Assembly (NCBI GenBank): GCA_963544155.1
Contig: CAUUDW010000001.1
Span: forward strand, 55,974-119,973
Source: Nanoperiomorbus sp963544155
Lineage (GTDB): Bacteria > Patescibacteriota > Saccharimonadia > Saccharimonadales > Saccharimonadaceae
Direction: 5' to 3'
Length of the DNA: 64,000 nucleotides
Shown here: piece after piece, positions 42,511 to 50,621 of the stretch
Numbering within the stretch: position 1 is the stretch's first letter
Layout of the letters: each line of letters opens with the position of its first letter
The notes under the pieces: model-generated
Told to the model about the DNA's origin: nothing
Seen by the model: the letters and a program-made list of their open reading frames with translations, nothing else
The model's database searches: none
Position numbers and translations under genes: made by a program

Positions 42511-43726
42511 ATCTGGCGCTGGATCGGGCGTTATGTCGGGCGTTCAGTCAGGTGCCGGGCTTGGCGCAGAATCGGAGCTAAGTCGAAATCCTGTGCCGGG
42601 CGATCAACCCGGTGTCGAGTCAGGTTTCGAGCCGGGGCTAAACCGGAGTTTCGAGCCGGGTGTTCAATCGGGTGCTCAGCCGAGCATTGGGCTAGGTGCC
42701 GAGTCGACCGTTGAGCCGGGCAATAATTCGAATATTAACGGGGCTCAGGTGTGGAGCACTAACGAAGGTAAATCAGGTAGGCCGAAGCACCATCGTAAAC
42801 ACAAGCGACTGATCATCGGTATCTTCATGGCGGTCATATTGATCGGTGTGATAGTGACTATTATCATCAAAGCGCCCTGGAGTCCGTTCGGGCGCATAGG
42901 TCGTTGTAATAATAAGCCGGCTACCAATGCACCTAGAGACATCATGGCGTGTTACCTGAATGATAAATATGGCAAGGACTTCGTGCTGACAGGCAAGATA
43001 AGGCGCACCCCTTTTGGGTCGTCCGCTCTGTGGGAACATTATTACGAATCGGATGCTCATCCGGTAGATGACCCCCGTCTTCGCTTTAAGGTCAAATTGG
43101 ACGGCGATAACAAAGAGCATAAGTTTGAGAAGTCTGATACTTACATCGAGGAAGGTCAGATACTGGCCGAAGAAGACCGCCTGCGACCCCACGTAGAGCG
43201 CATATTCGGCAAGAATACCGAGATCGGGGTTAAATATAAACTGTGTGACAGGGGCGAGGATAGCATGAAAGGTTCTCATGACTTACCGAAGGCGATGGAT
43301 ATTTGCAAGCAAGAGACGGCAGATATGACCAAAGAAGAGATAATTGACTCGTCCTTGTATAATGACAGTGGGCTGTCTCATCGGTATACAGTTTACATTT
43401 ATGCTCGGGATAGGCAATCAATTAAGACTACTGATGACAAAACTAAGATCATCAAGGGGCTTAAAGAGCTGGTGAAGTATCTGCCGGATATTAATCCTGA
43501 TCTGCTTAGTCTCTACTACTTTATAAGGGGTGACAAATCATCCGATGAGGGTTCGGAGCTGGCGTTATCGGCGAAGGATTTATCCGATCAAGGCATCCGG
43601 AGTCTGGTCCATGATTTTAATAGTAACCTGGCAACCGTGGGTCCGGCTGCTCGCAGTGGCATTACTTATTGGGAGATAACCATGCCGGGTAAGAAAGGGT
43701 GGCTGAAGCTTGATGACGACGAATGA
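42479..43726 (+). CDS. tandem surface-protein family, member 2
   Basis: The 415-aa protein has a longer cytoplasmic N-terminus (about 95 residues) made of degenerate Gly/Ser/Glu/Pro/Gln motifs (e.g. 'VQSGAGLGAESE', 'FEPGVQSGAQP'). One membrane helix (about 109-132) and the family domain follow: 'CYLNDKYGKDF', 'LRPHVERIFGKNTEIGV', Cys pair in 'YKLCDRG' and 'MDICKQET', and 'YTVYIYARDRQSIKT'. The end is altered ('MPGKKGWLKLDDDE' instead of YPIRKGWDK). Very strong GGGGAGGGG Shine-Dalgarno. It arose with the upstream prfB fragment by tandem duplication. Confidence 0.85.
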   Translation: MDQPKSEPGGESGAGSGVMSGVQSGAGLGAESELSRNPVPGDQPGVESGFEPGLNRSFEPGVQSGAQPSIGLGAESTVEPGNNSNINGAQVWSTNEGKSGRPKHHRKHKRLIIGIFMAVILIGVIVTIIIKAPWSPFGRIGRCNNKPATNAPRDIMACYLNDKYGKDFVLTGKIRRTPFGSSALWEHYYESDAHPVDDPRLRFKVKLDGDNKEHKFEKSDTYIEEGQILAEEDRLRPHVERIFGKNTEIGVKYKLCDRGEDSMKGSHDLPKAMDICKQETADMTKEEIIDSSLYNDSGLSHRYTVYIYARDRQSIKTTDDKTKIIKGLKELVKYLPDINPDLLSLYYFIRGDKSSDEGSELALSAKDLSDQGIRSLVHDFNSNLATVGPAARSGITYWEITMPGKKGWLKLDDDE

Positions 43727-44264
43727 TACCTTGGCATCTCAAGATGACACCGTCAATATCTCCGGCGTTAATAGCAAGCCGGGTAAGCCGAAGAAGAAGT
43801 GGCGGATCGTCCTAAAAGCAATAATTATTATTGTCCTCGTCAAGACACTCATCAATATTACTTTGTTTAACTACTTTACTCCGGATAATAGAGTAAAACG
43901 TTACCTCCACGCTAAATATGGTAGCAACCGAGAGCTCACTGTAGATGGAGGATGTCTGGCTGAGCTTGACGGAGGGCGGACTACGCTCGGGGATTTGTTG
44001 CATATGGTAATAGTGTTACCGGGGATGAACTGGTGGCCGTGGGAATGGTCCGGTGTAACAATTTGTCAATGGCAAGCCAGCTTTAAGGATGATCCCAAGT
44101 ACATCGTTAACGTCTGGCTGGACGATAACTATGGTAATCGCAGCCTTCAGGACGATTATAACGAGGTAAAATCCACAAAAAGGTGGCACATACCACCACG
44201 GGGGCGTAGCCTTCAGGACGATTATAACGAGGTAAAATCCGGAAAGGAGTCAAGTGAAGACTAA
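43713..44264 (+). CDS. tandem surface-protein family, member 3 (C-terminally truncated)
   Basis: A 183-aa member that keeps the basic N-terminus, the membrane helix (about 32-55, IVLKAIIIIVLVKTLINITLF) and the first subdomain motif ('KRYLHAKYGSN') but has lost the Cys-pair and C-terminal parts. The 3' end holds a 66-bp tandem duplication that repeats RSLQDDYNEVKS. The start ATG at 43713 overlaps member 2 by 14 bp; its stop overlaps member 4. It may be decaying, but the frame is intact. Confidence 0.7.
   Translation: MTTNDTLASQDDTVNISGVNSKPGKPKKKWRIVLKAIIIIVLVKTLINITLFNYFTPDNRVKRYLHAKYGSNRELTVDGGCLAELDGGRTTLGDLLHMVIVLPGMNWWPWEWSGVTICQWQASFKDDPKYIVNVWLDDNYGNRSLQDDYNEVKSTKRWHIPPRGRSLQDDYNEVKSGKESSED
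44142..44240 (+). repeat. 66-bp tandem duplication inside member 3
   Basis: A 33-nt stretch beginning AGCCTTCAGGACGATTATAA is repeated exactly at 44142-44174 and 44208-44240 (offset 66). It is in frame and recent by identity. Confidence 0.95.
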
Positions 44265-45258
44265 AAAAGACGCTAAGACGACAGCTGCATCAGCTAACGG
44301 CCAAGAATCTAACGAATTGGCTAAGCCAAAACGGTCAAAACAAGCTAAGAGGCAAATCATCATCTATGTGGTCATGGTCGTGGCGATAGCAGGTATTCTA
44401 GGCTTTGCCTGGGCCGACATTGACGGGAGAATTAAAAGTAAGGTACTGAAGTATCTGCGTGACAAATACAAGCAAGAGTTCGTGGTGACGGATTATACTA
44501 CTACTACTGTTAATATACTTAGGGCCGTGCAAGGGAGGATAGGTACGGAATACAATCTTGCAAATAGTAAGTGCCGTTGGCTTGGTGAGGGTAATGAGAC
44601 TTATGATGATTGCAGTTGGTCTGTTCGTCCGAAGGGTAATCCAAAAGGCGAGTGTATGGTGAGTTATAGTAGTAGTGGAGCCATGTGGGATAGTTGCGCC
44701 CAAGTTATTTTGGGCAAGGAAAATTATGCCAAGGCCAGGCAGATATCTGCCGAAGAAGACCGCCTGCGACCGGCTGTTGAACGAATCTTCGGTAAGAATA
44801 CCAAGTTCGGGGTGGAGTCTCTGCTGTGTGAGAAAGGTAGAGCCGGTGCAAACGAGTCCACGAGCTTATCTCAGGCAATAAACGTCTGTAAAAAAGAAAC
44901 GGCGGGTATGACCAAGGATCAGATATTTTTTGCTTCATACATCAGGATGTATCATAGCTATGAATTATACATCTACGACCCGGACGGGCAGTCAATTGAG
45001 ACTGATGGTGACAAAGCAAGGATCGTTGAGCGACTCAAAGAAGTGGCTAAATACCTACCTGAAGGTAGGCCGGATAGCATATGGCTATGCTATTTCATCA
45101 AGCATGATGAGGACAGTAGATGGAACCGTGAGCTTAAAGTATCGGTGGATTATTTGCGGGAGATGACCGACGGCTTTAGCAATGATCAGCTTAAACTAGT
45201 AGCAACCGATGATGGTAGGGAAGATCCCTACCCCATCCGAAAGGGCTGGGACAAATGA
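44254..45258 (+). CDS. tandem surface-protein family, member 4
   Basis: A 334-aa member. Basic Ala/Lys N-terminus, membrane helix (about 32-53, IIIYVVMVVAIAGILGFAWA), then 'KYLRDKYKQEF', an insert with three extra Cys ('SKCRWLGEG', 'DDCSWS', 'WDSCAQV'), 'LRPAVERIFGKNTKFGV', the family Cys pair in 'SLLCEKG' and 'INVCKKET', 'YELYIYDPDGQSIET' and the 'YPIRKGWDK' end. GTG start with a GGAG Shine-Dalgarno four to five bases upstream, overlapping member 3. Stop overlaps the ATG of member 5 (ATGA). Confidence 0.85.
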   Translation: MKTKKDAKTTAASANGQESNELAKPKRSKQAKRQIIIYVVMVVAIAGILGFAWADIDGRIKSKVLKYLRDKYKQEFVVTDYTTTTVNILRAVQGRIGTEYNLANSKCRWLGEGNETYDDCSWSVRPKGNPKGECMVSYSSSGAMWDSCAQVILGKENYAKARQISAEEDRLRPAVERIFGKNTKFGVESLLCEKGRAGANESTSLSQAINVCKKETAGMTKDQIFFASYIRMYHSYELYIYDPDGQSIETDGDKARIVERLKEVAKYLPEGRPDSIWLCYFIKHDEDSRWNRELKVSVDYLREMTDGFSNDQLKLVATDDGREDPYPIRKGWDK

Positions 45259-45986
45259 ATAAAGAGAAGGGCAGCGCCGGAGCGTCTCAAGCTAACGTTC
45301 CCGGCGTACCCCGAGTTGTCGTTAGCAGCGAGCGAGCCAAGCCGGCTGAACCGGGAAAGAAGCGATTGAGGCGGATTGTGATAGCCTTGGGTGTTGTGGT
45401 CATCTTTGCGATGGTCTGCGTGGTGATGAACGAGAGCAATGATTATCTGAGGACGCTGGTTGAGGAGACTCGTCTGCGCCCCCATATGGAGCGAATATTC
45501 GGCAAGGATGTTAAGTTTGGCATAGAGTTTAAGTTATGCAAAAAAGGTAATACTAGTCTAACGAGCTTTGCCAATCTGTCCCGAGCGATGGACATATGTA
45601 AGAGGAAGACGAAAGGTATGACTGAAGATGAGATGCTCGACTCATATGACGAGCTATATCATAACTACGACCTGTATATCTATGACCCGGACGGACAATC
45701 AGTCGAAACAGATGATGAAAAGTTAAGGGTAATCAAGAAATTAAGAGAGGTGATAAAATACCTACCGGACGGTAGGTTAGATATTATGCACCTTGAATAC
45801 TACGTGAAGAACAAGTATTTTTTAAGGGGTGGCGGTGGGTTCTGGGTGAGAGTCTCCGATTTATCTCCTAGTCGAAATATTCCTCAGCTAGTCCGGCAAT
45901 TTAGCGATGGTGTGCTTATGAACACGGCAACTCATATTCCGGATTGGGGGAATTATTACCCCATCCGAAAGGGCTGGGACAAATGA
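45255..45986 (+). CDS. tandem surface-protein family, member 5 (compact)
   Basis: A 243-aa member in which the 'RYLxDKY' subdomain has been deleted. The membrane helix (about 37-58, IVIALGVVVIFAMVCVVM) runs almost directly into 'LRPHMERIFGKDVKFGI'. The Cys pair is in 'FKLCKKG' and 'MDICKRKT'; 'YDLYIYDPDGQSVET' and 'YPIRKGWDK' are kept. Begins and ends with ATGA overlaps, so members 4-6 form a translationally coupled series. Confidence 0.85.
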   Translation: MNKEKGSAGASQANVPGVPRVVVSSERAKPAEPGKKRLRRIVIALGVVVIFAMVCVVMNESNDYLRTLVEETRLRPHMERIFGKDVKFGIEFKLCKKGNTSLTSFANLSRAMDICKRKTKGMTEDEMLDSYDELYHNYDLYIYDPDGQSVETDDEKLRVIKKLREVIKYLPDGRLDIMHLEYYVKNKYFLRGGGGFWVRVSDLSPSRNIPQLVRQFSDGVLMNTATHIPDWGNYYPIRKGWDK

Positions 45987-46803
45987 GAAAAAAGAAGACC
46001 GGCATCAAAGTATCTCGGACTAATGCTACATCAGCTAATCCAGCCAAGCCAAGTAAACCGAAGCATCGAGGCAAACGGCTATTGATCGTCTGCGGCGTCG
46101 TAGTCGTACTGGTCGGTTTAGCAATCGCCGGAGACGACTATCAGTAGTTGCCTTGGCTTGAGGAGATGTACCATCGGGAGTGTGGGGGGGTAAATCCAGC
46201 TCAACTAAGAAGGAACAAGTGTCGGCCGAGGAAAAGTGCCTGCGACCTCATATAGAGCGCATATTCGGCAAGGACGCCGAATTTGGCGTGGAGTTCCGGC
46301 TGTGTGAGAAGGATGGGGTTAACAAGAGAAGCTTTGCTGATCTATCCCAGGCGATGAGAATCTGCAAGGAGAAAACGGCGGGTATGACCGAGGATCAGAT
46401 ATTCTATGCGAATGATGGACTGGACCATAGTTACCACCTGTACATCTACGACCCGGACGGGCAGTCGATCAAGACTGATGATGACAAGGTAAAGATCATT
46501 AATCGACTCAAGAAAATGGTCAAATACCTACCCGATGGTAGACCGGATAGCATGCAGCTCAGATACTATATTAAAAAAGGAGACGAATACTCTAGTGGCA
46601 ATGAGTTTGTGGTGTCAGCTTCGGATTTATCCTCCAGCCAGGACATGGATCAACTGATCTATGATTTTGATAAGAATCTGAAGCACAATAGTGTATCTGG
46701 CGGTATATGTGGTCCACTACCTTACCCCATGGAGAGAGGATGGCATCTTGATAAAAAAGAACGAGCAAAGAAGCGGAGAGGGTGCCGTGGCGCATCAAAA
46801 TAG
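45983..46803 (+). pseudogene. tandem surface-protein family, member 6 (broken)
   Basis: The ATG at 45983 (overlapping member 5) starts 54 codons with a basic N-terminus and membrane helix ending 'LAIAGDDYQ', then a TAG at 46145. The same frame continues LPWLEEMYHRECGG to a run of seven G (46184-46190), after which homology moves to another frame: 'SAEEKCLRPHIERIFGKDAEFGV', Cys pair in 'FRLCEKDG' and 'MRICKEKT', 'YHLYIYDPDGQSIKT', 'YPMERGW'. One added G would restore the second frame but not remove the TAG. It therefore carries two lesions, although the downstream part could still be made from a GTG at 46180. Confidence 0.8.
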
Positions 46804-46815
46804 TACCACTGACAT

Positions 46816-46945
46816 GCATCCTGCTGGGGCCTGTCCAGCTCCCAGCAGGATGCGCAGCGCCCTGCCGCCCAGGCGAAAAGGTGCCTAGCCATGTTTTGTC
46901 ATAGTTAGCTAGCCTAGCTAACGCATCAGCTGGGCTGCTGGGGGC
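46816..46945. repeat. CCAGCAG-type palindromic repeat, copy 3
   Basis: Starts with a perfect 13-bp hairpin (GCATCCTGCTGGG 46816-46828 / CCCAGCAGGATGC 46841-46853). It then follows copy 1 through GGCGAAAAGG to GTTAGCTAG-C-CTAGCTAAC (a 9-bp stem) and GCATCAGCTGGGCTGCTGG. It fills most of the gap between member 6 and the sortase gene. Confidence 0.8.
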
Positions 46946-47037
46946 TTGCAATTGTCGGTGGGGTAGTTTACTATATAGTCATAGTCTGGAGACAAAAAGA
47001 CTTGAAGGGACAAGAACAACTAACAGGAGACGAGCAG

Positions 47038-48807
47038 ATGATAGATGCAAATGGCGGTGGGTCGTTTGCTAATATCGACAGGCGATCAGGCTTTAGCGTG
47101 CCGTCGTCACACCAGTCGGTAAAACAAACAACCTCACAAGAAGCAAACATTCAGCCTGCCGATGAGGCAGAGCAGACTAAGTCCGGGGTGGGTAGCCGGG
47201 CTAATGCCACGGTACAGATCCGACAGCGGAGCTATGTTAGCTCGCTTTGGCAGGGAGTGCTGGATAGACCGAGCAACGGGAGTAGAGAGGCTGGATCTCA
47301 GACAGGATCAGACCGGGCGGCGTCTAAGCCGGAAGAGACCGGCTCGGCAGCTATTAAGGCTCAGGCATCGTCGCCGGTCGTCAAGCCTCAAGCTTCGTCG
47401 GCAGTCGCTGAAGCGCAAGCTACCACCGCTGAGGCGTCCAAGGCGGATTTCTTACCGACCATCCCGCAGTATATTGAGGATTCTATTCCTGCGCCACGAG
47501 CGCAACTGCACAGGAGTCAACAGTCTCCAAAGGTAACCTCGGCGCAGTCCGGTTCCGTCGCTCCAGCTCAGCCAACCCGCATTTCTGCACAGTCCAATCT
47601 CGCTACGACTCAGCCAACCCGCACCTCGGCGCAGCTTAGAGATGCTACTCTGGCCAAGGTGTTGGCTTCTCCCGTCTCGCCTGTTAAAGCAGGGTCAGAC
47701 CATGGTTCGGTATCGGCGATATCAGTCGCCGCCTCCGGTACAGCATCTACACCGACCAACGTCGGGTCAGCTCAGCACAAAGCCAAGCTTGACCGCCAAG
47801 CCATTATGCAGCAGGCGGCTATCGTTCGTCAGCAGGCGAAGGAGCGAGCCGAAGCACAGGCTCGTCAGTTACTGGCGAGTCGTCAGCCGGAGAAATATGC
47901 CGAATATGTCCTGCGGGCAAGTAGCGATGAGAGTAACCGGACTTCGACCGGTAGTCAGCCGGTCTCGACTCCGACTAAGGTGGCTCAGGCGATGTCGGTC
48001 AATAGTGGTTCGGTGGCCGGTAGTCGCTCCGTGAGTGTCGACAACCAAGCTGACGGGGTCGGTACAGCGGCAGTAGCCCGACCGGACAACGCCTTTAGTC
48101 GCTTGGCCGGTGCTAAGGTTACCTTGTCGTTTAATCTGAATAAAAAGCGTTTCTTTAACTTCTTGCGTTATGCTACCGTGGCATTGATCATCGTCGCTAG
48201 TGGCTACTTGGCGTGGGATACTTATACGACTAATCGCTCAGTCAAGTCTTCGCTGAATGGTAACTCGGCTACCGCCATGTCGATCTCGGGGACTAACCCG
48301 GCTACGGCAGAACAGACGGCGGTCAGCCAAGAGCAACGAGCCGCCCATACCGTACCGGCTGATCAGCCTCGCTATATTTATATTCCCACCCTGGGCGTCA
48401 ATGCTCGGGTGATGAGTGTCGGAGTCAATAGTCGGGGCAGTATCGATACACCGTCTAACCTTAACGACACCGCTTGGTACGATGGCAGTGCTAAGCCGGG
48501 GCAGGAGGGGCAAGTCTTCATCGACGGCCATACTTCATTTAATCGTCATCTCAATGCCGCTTTTAACAATCTACCCAAACTAAAGGCAAACGACCAAGTA
48601 GTGATTGAGAAGGGTAATGGTGAGAAGGTTAGCTACCGAGTGGTCGCCACTAAGACGGTCGAGACGAGCAAAGTTGATATGGGCGAGGCGCTAAACCCGC
48701 CGGCAGGAGCGAAGAAAGGGCTCACCTTGATGACCTGCACCGGGACATTTAACTATCGCAACCAGACGGCGGATAAGCGATTCATCGTCTATGCCGTGCA
48801 AGAGTAG
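47038..48807 (+). CDS. class E/F-like sortase with long disordered N-terminus
   Basis: A membrane transpeptidase that cleaves sorting signals. The 589-aa protein starts at an ATG with AGGAGA seven bases upstream. Residues 1-370 are Ala/Ser/Gln/Thr-rich, with repeated 'QPTRxSAQ' motifs, and lie before the membrane helix (about 385-405, FLRYATVALIIVASGYLAW), so they are cytoplasmic. The external sortase domain holds 'PRYIYIPTLGVNARVMSVGV', His498 in 'FIDGHTSF', Cys567 in 'LMTCTGTF' and probably Arg581. Typical sortases are 200-300 aa. The VPSAG-tailed protein at 6961 is a candidate substrate. ftsE follows after 7 bp. Confidence 0.92.
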   Translation: MIDANGGGSFANIDRRSGFSVPSSHQSVKQTTSQEANIQPADEAEQTKSGVGSRANATVQIRQRSYVSSLWQGVLDRPSNGSREAGSQTGSDRAASKPEETGSAAIKAQASSPVVKPQASSAVAEAQATTAEASKADFLPTIPQYIEDSIPAPRAQLHRSQQSPKVTSAQSGSVAPAQPTRISAQSNLATTQPTRTSAQLRDATLAKVLASPVSPVKAGSDHGSVSAISVAASGTASTPTNVGSAQHKAKLDRQAIMQQAAIVRQQAKERAEAQARQLLASRQPEKYAEYVLRASSDESNRTSTGSQPVSTPTKVAQAMSVNSGSVAGSRSVSVDNQADGVGTAAVARPDNAFSRLAGAKVTLSFNLNKKRFFNFLRYATVALIIVASGYLAWDTYTTNRSVKSSLNGNSATAMSISGTNPATAEQTAVSQEQRAAHTVPADQPRYIYIPTLGVNARVMSVGVNSRGSIDTPSNLNDTAWYDGSAKPGQEGQVFIDGHTSFNRHLNAAFNNLPKLKANDQVVIEKGNGEKVSYRVVATKTVETSKVDMGEALNPPAGAKKGLTLMTCTGTFNYRNQTADKRFIVYAVQE

Positions 48808-48814
48808 GAGCTGA

Positions 48815-49579
48815 ATGGAACAAAGAAAAACAACAGATTCAAACAAAAACAAGCGTCGTCCGGTGCAGACCCGTGCGATGATCATGATGGATCGGGTGAC
48901 TAAGCGTTACGACGCCGGCTCGCCCTTGGCACTGGATCGAGTGTCGCTCAGCATCGCTCCTAGGGAATTTGCCATCGTGATCGGGGCGAGTGGAGCGGGC
49001 AAGTCAACGTTGCTGCGGATGCTTACTCGAGAGGAAAAGCCGAATAGCGGCAAGATTGTGGTCGGCGGGATTGACTATGACAAGCTGGATGACCGAGATA
49101 TCCCTTTGCTTCGTCGTCGTATCGGGGTGATCTTCCAGGATTTCAAGCTTTTGCCCAACAGAACGGTTTTTGAGAATGTAGCGCTCAGCCTGGAGATTTC
49201 CGGACACTCCAATAAAGAGATCAAAGAGAACGTACCTCGCATGCTTGAGGTGGTCGGACTTAGGAGCAAGCAGGACAAGTTTCCCAACCAGCTGTCGGGC
49301 GGTGAGAAGCAGCGGGTGGCTATCGCCCGTTCAATGGTGCGACAGCCCAAGATCTTGTTTGCCGACGAGCCGACGGGCAACCTGGATGCTCGTAATACCT
49401 GGGAGATCGTCAAGCTGCTGCTGAAGATCAATAAATTCGGTACGACGGTGATGCTGATCACTCACTCGACTGAAATTGTTCACCAGCTTAATACCAGGAC
49501 GATTACCATTGATCACGGTCGGATCGTTAGCGATGTGGCGCATGGCGGTGGTAGTAGTCAGGGAGGGGGTAAGCGATGA
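48815..49579 (+). CDS. ftsE: cell-division ABC ATPase FtsE
   Basis: The 254-aa ATPase has Walker A GASGAGKSTLL (about 56-66), the FtsE-type 'RRRIGVIFQDFKLLPNRTVFENVA', the signature LSGGEKQRVAIARS and Walker B ILFADEPTGNLD. FtsE drives FtsX to activate septal peptidoglycan hydrolases. A 24-residue basic N-terminal extension precedes the ABC fold. Shine-Dalgarno AGGAGC; ends with an ATGA overlap into ftsX. Confidence 0.96.
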   Translation: MEQRKTTDSNKNKRRPVQTRAMIMMDRVTKRYDAGSPLALDRVSLSIAPREFAIVIGASGAGKSTLLRMLTREEKPNSGKIVVGGIDYDKLDDRDIPLLRRRIGVIFQDFKLLPNRTVFENVALSLEISGHSNKEIKENVPRMLEVVGLRSKQDKFPNQLSGGEKQRVAIARSMVRQPKILFADEPTGNLDARNTWEIVKLLLKINKFGTTVMLITHSTEIVHQLNTRTITIDHGRIVSDVAHGGGSSQGGGKR

Positions 49580-50556
49580 GTCGAGCCGCTAAGAAAGAAC
49601 GCCTGGTCGATACCCAGAGCCGTCATACTATTCTGACGCTCAGTCGGGTGGCTCGCTATGGGCTGCGCAACTTCACTCGTAACGCTTGGCTGACCATCGC
49701 AGCGACGGCGGTAATGGTCATCACTCTGCTGATCATCTTCGTCACGGTGGTGGCAAGCTCAGTGCTGGGCGAGGCGATCACCAGCCAGAAGCAAAAGATC
49801 GACCTATCGCTCTATATCAAGGCGAATGCCAGTGAAGATGTCTTACGCACTTTAGCCGGTAAATTGCGAATCCAGCCGAACGTAACTGAAGTCAGCATCA
49901 GTACCAGCGAAAATGAGTATAAGAAAGCGTCCAAAGATAACGTGGAGGGCTGGTCGCTGGTGGTCGACGAAGGGATTAAGCCGGCTATTCCGGCAGTGAT
50001 TCATGTCAAGCTGGCCGATATGAGCAAGCGCAAGGCGATTGAGAAGTTTATTTCCGGTGACCCGCAGTTTAAGCAATGGGTTGACTCCAGTGTGGCGAAC
50101 TCGCAGGATGTCGAGGCTCGCCAGCAGACTATTAATAAGCTGTCCAGCCTGATGGATGTAGCCAGCAGGGTTGGTATTGTCGCCGGTAGCTTCTTCGTGG
50201 TCATTTCGGTGCTAATCATCTTCAATACCATTCGGATGACCATCTTTAGCCGGCGAGATGAGATCAGCATGATGAAGTCGATCGGGGCGGATAGCTACTT
50301 CATCCGAGGTCCGTTCTTGATTGAGGCGGAGTTATATGGTGTGATCGCTGCTATCATCGCTATGGTAGTGGGCTACCTGCTCTCGACCAAGTTGCTGCCG
50401 AGTCTCGGGGGTTATATAGAAGTAAAACAGACTAAGAGCTTCATCTTGCACTGGTGGTGGCTGATCTTGCTTGGCATGATAACAACCGGCTTCGTCATCG
50501 GTGATCTGTCGGCCCGGTTGGCACTACGTAAATACTTAAAGAAAGCGAGCCGTTAG
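49576..50556 (+). CDS. ftsX: cell-division membrane protein FtsX
   Basis: The 326-aa partner of FtsE. Four membrane helices: about 37-62, 208-230, 248-272 and 294-318. The first external loop (about 65-200) is the domain that contacts cell-wall hydrolases. 'SRRDEISMMKSIGADSYFIRGPF' is the conserved FtsX cytoplasmic loop. Coupled to ftsE by overlap; the CHAP hydrolase gene follows, matching the FtsEX-PcsB arrangement of Gram-positive bacteria. Confidence 0.95.
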   Translation: MSRAAKKERLVDTQSRHTILTLSRVARYGLRNFTRNAWLTIAATAVMVITLLIIFVTVVASSVLGEAITSQKQKIDLSLYIKANASEDVLRTLAGKLRIQPNVTEVSISTSENEYKKASKDNVEGWSLVVDEGIKPAIPAVIHVKLADMSKRKAIEKFISGDPQFKQWVDSSVANSQDVEARQQTINKLSSLMDVASRVGIVAGSFFVVISVLIIFNTIRMTIFSRRDEISMMKSIGADSYFIRGPFLIEAELYGVIAAIIAMVVGYLLSTKLLPSLGGYIEVKQTKSFILHWWWLILLGMITTGFVIGDLSARLALRKYLKKASR

Positions 50557-50565
50557 AGCCCCTGG

Positions 50566-50594
50566 TTGAATAGTAAACATAAACAGTATATAAT
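50566..50594 (+). promoter_or_regulatory. promoter of the PcsB-like hydrolase
   Basis: TTGAAT (50566-50571), 17-nt spacer, TATAAT (50589-50594). A normal leader of about 21 nt carries an AAGGAGG Shine-Dalgarno before the ATG at 50622. Confidence 0.7.
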
Positions 50595-50621
50595 CGTACT
50601 AGAGCCAAATAAGGAGGTTTT

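Noticed and set aside
43710..43712. TTG start for family member 3
   Set aside because: The ATG immediately after it is the better start codon.
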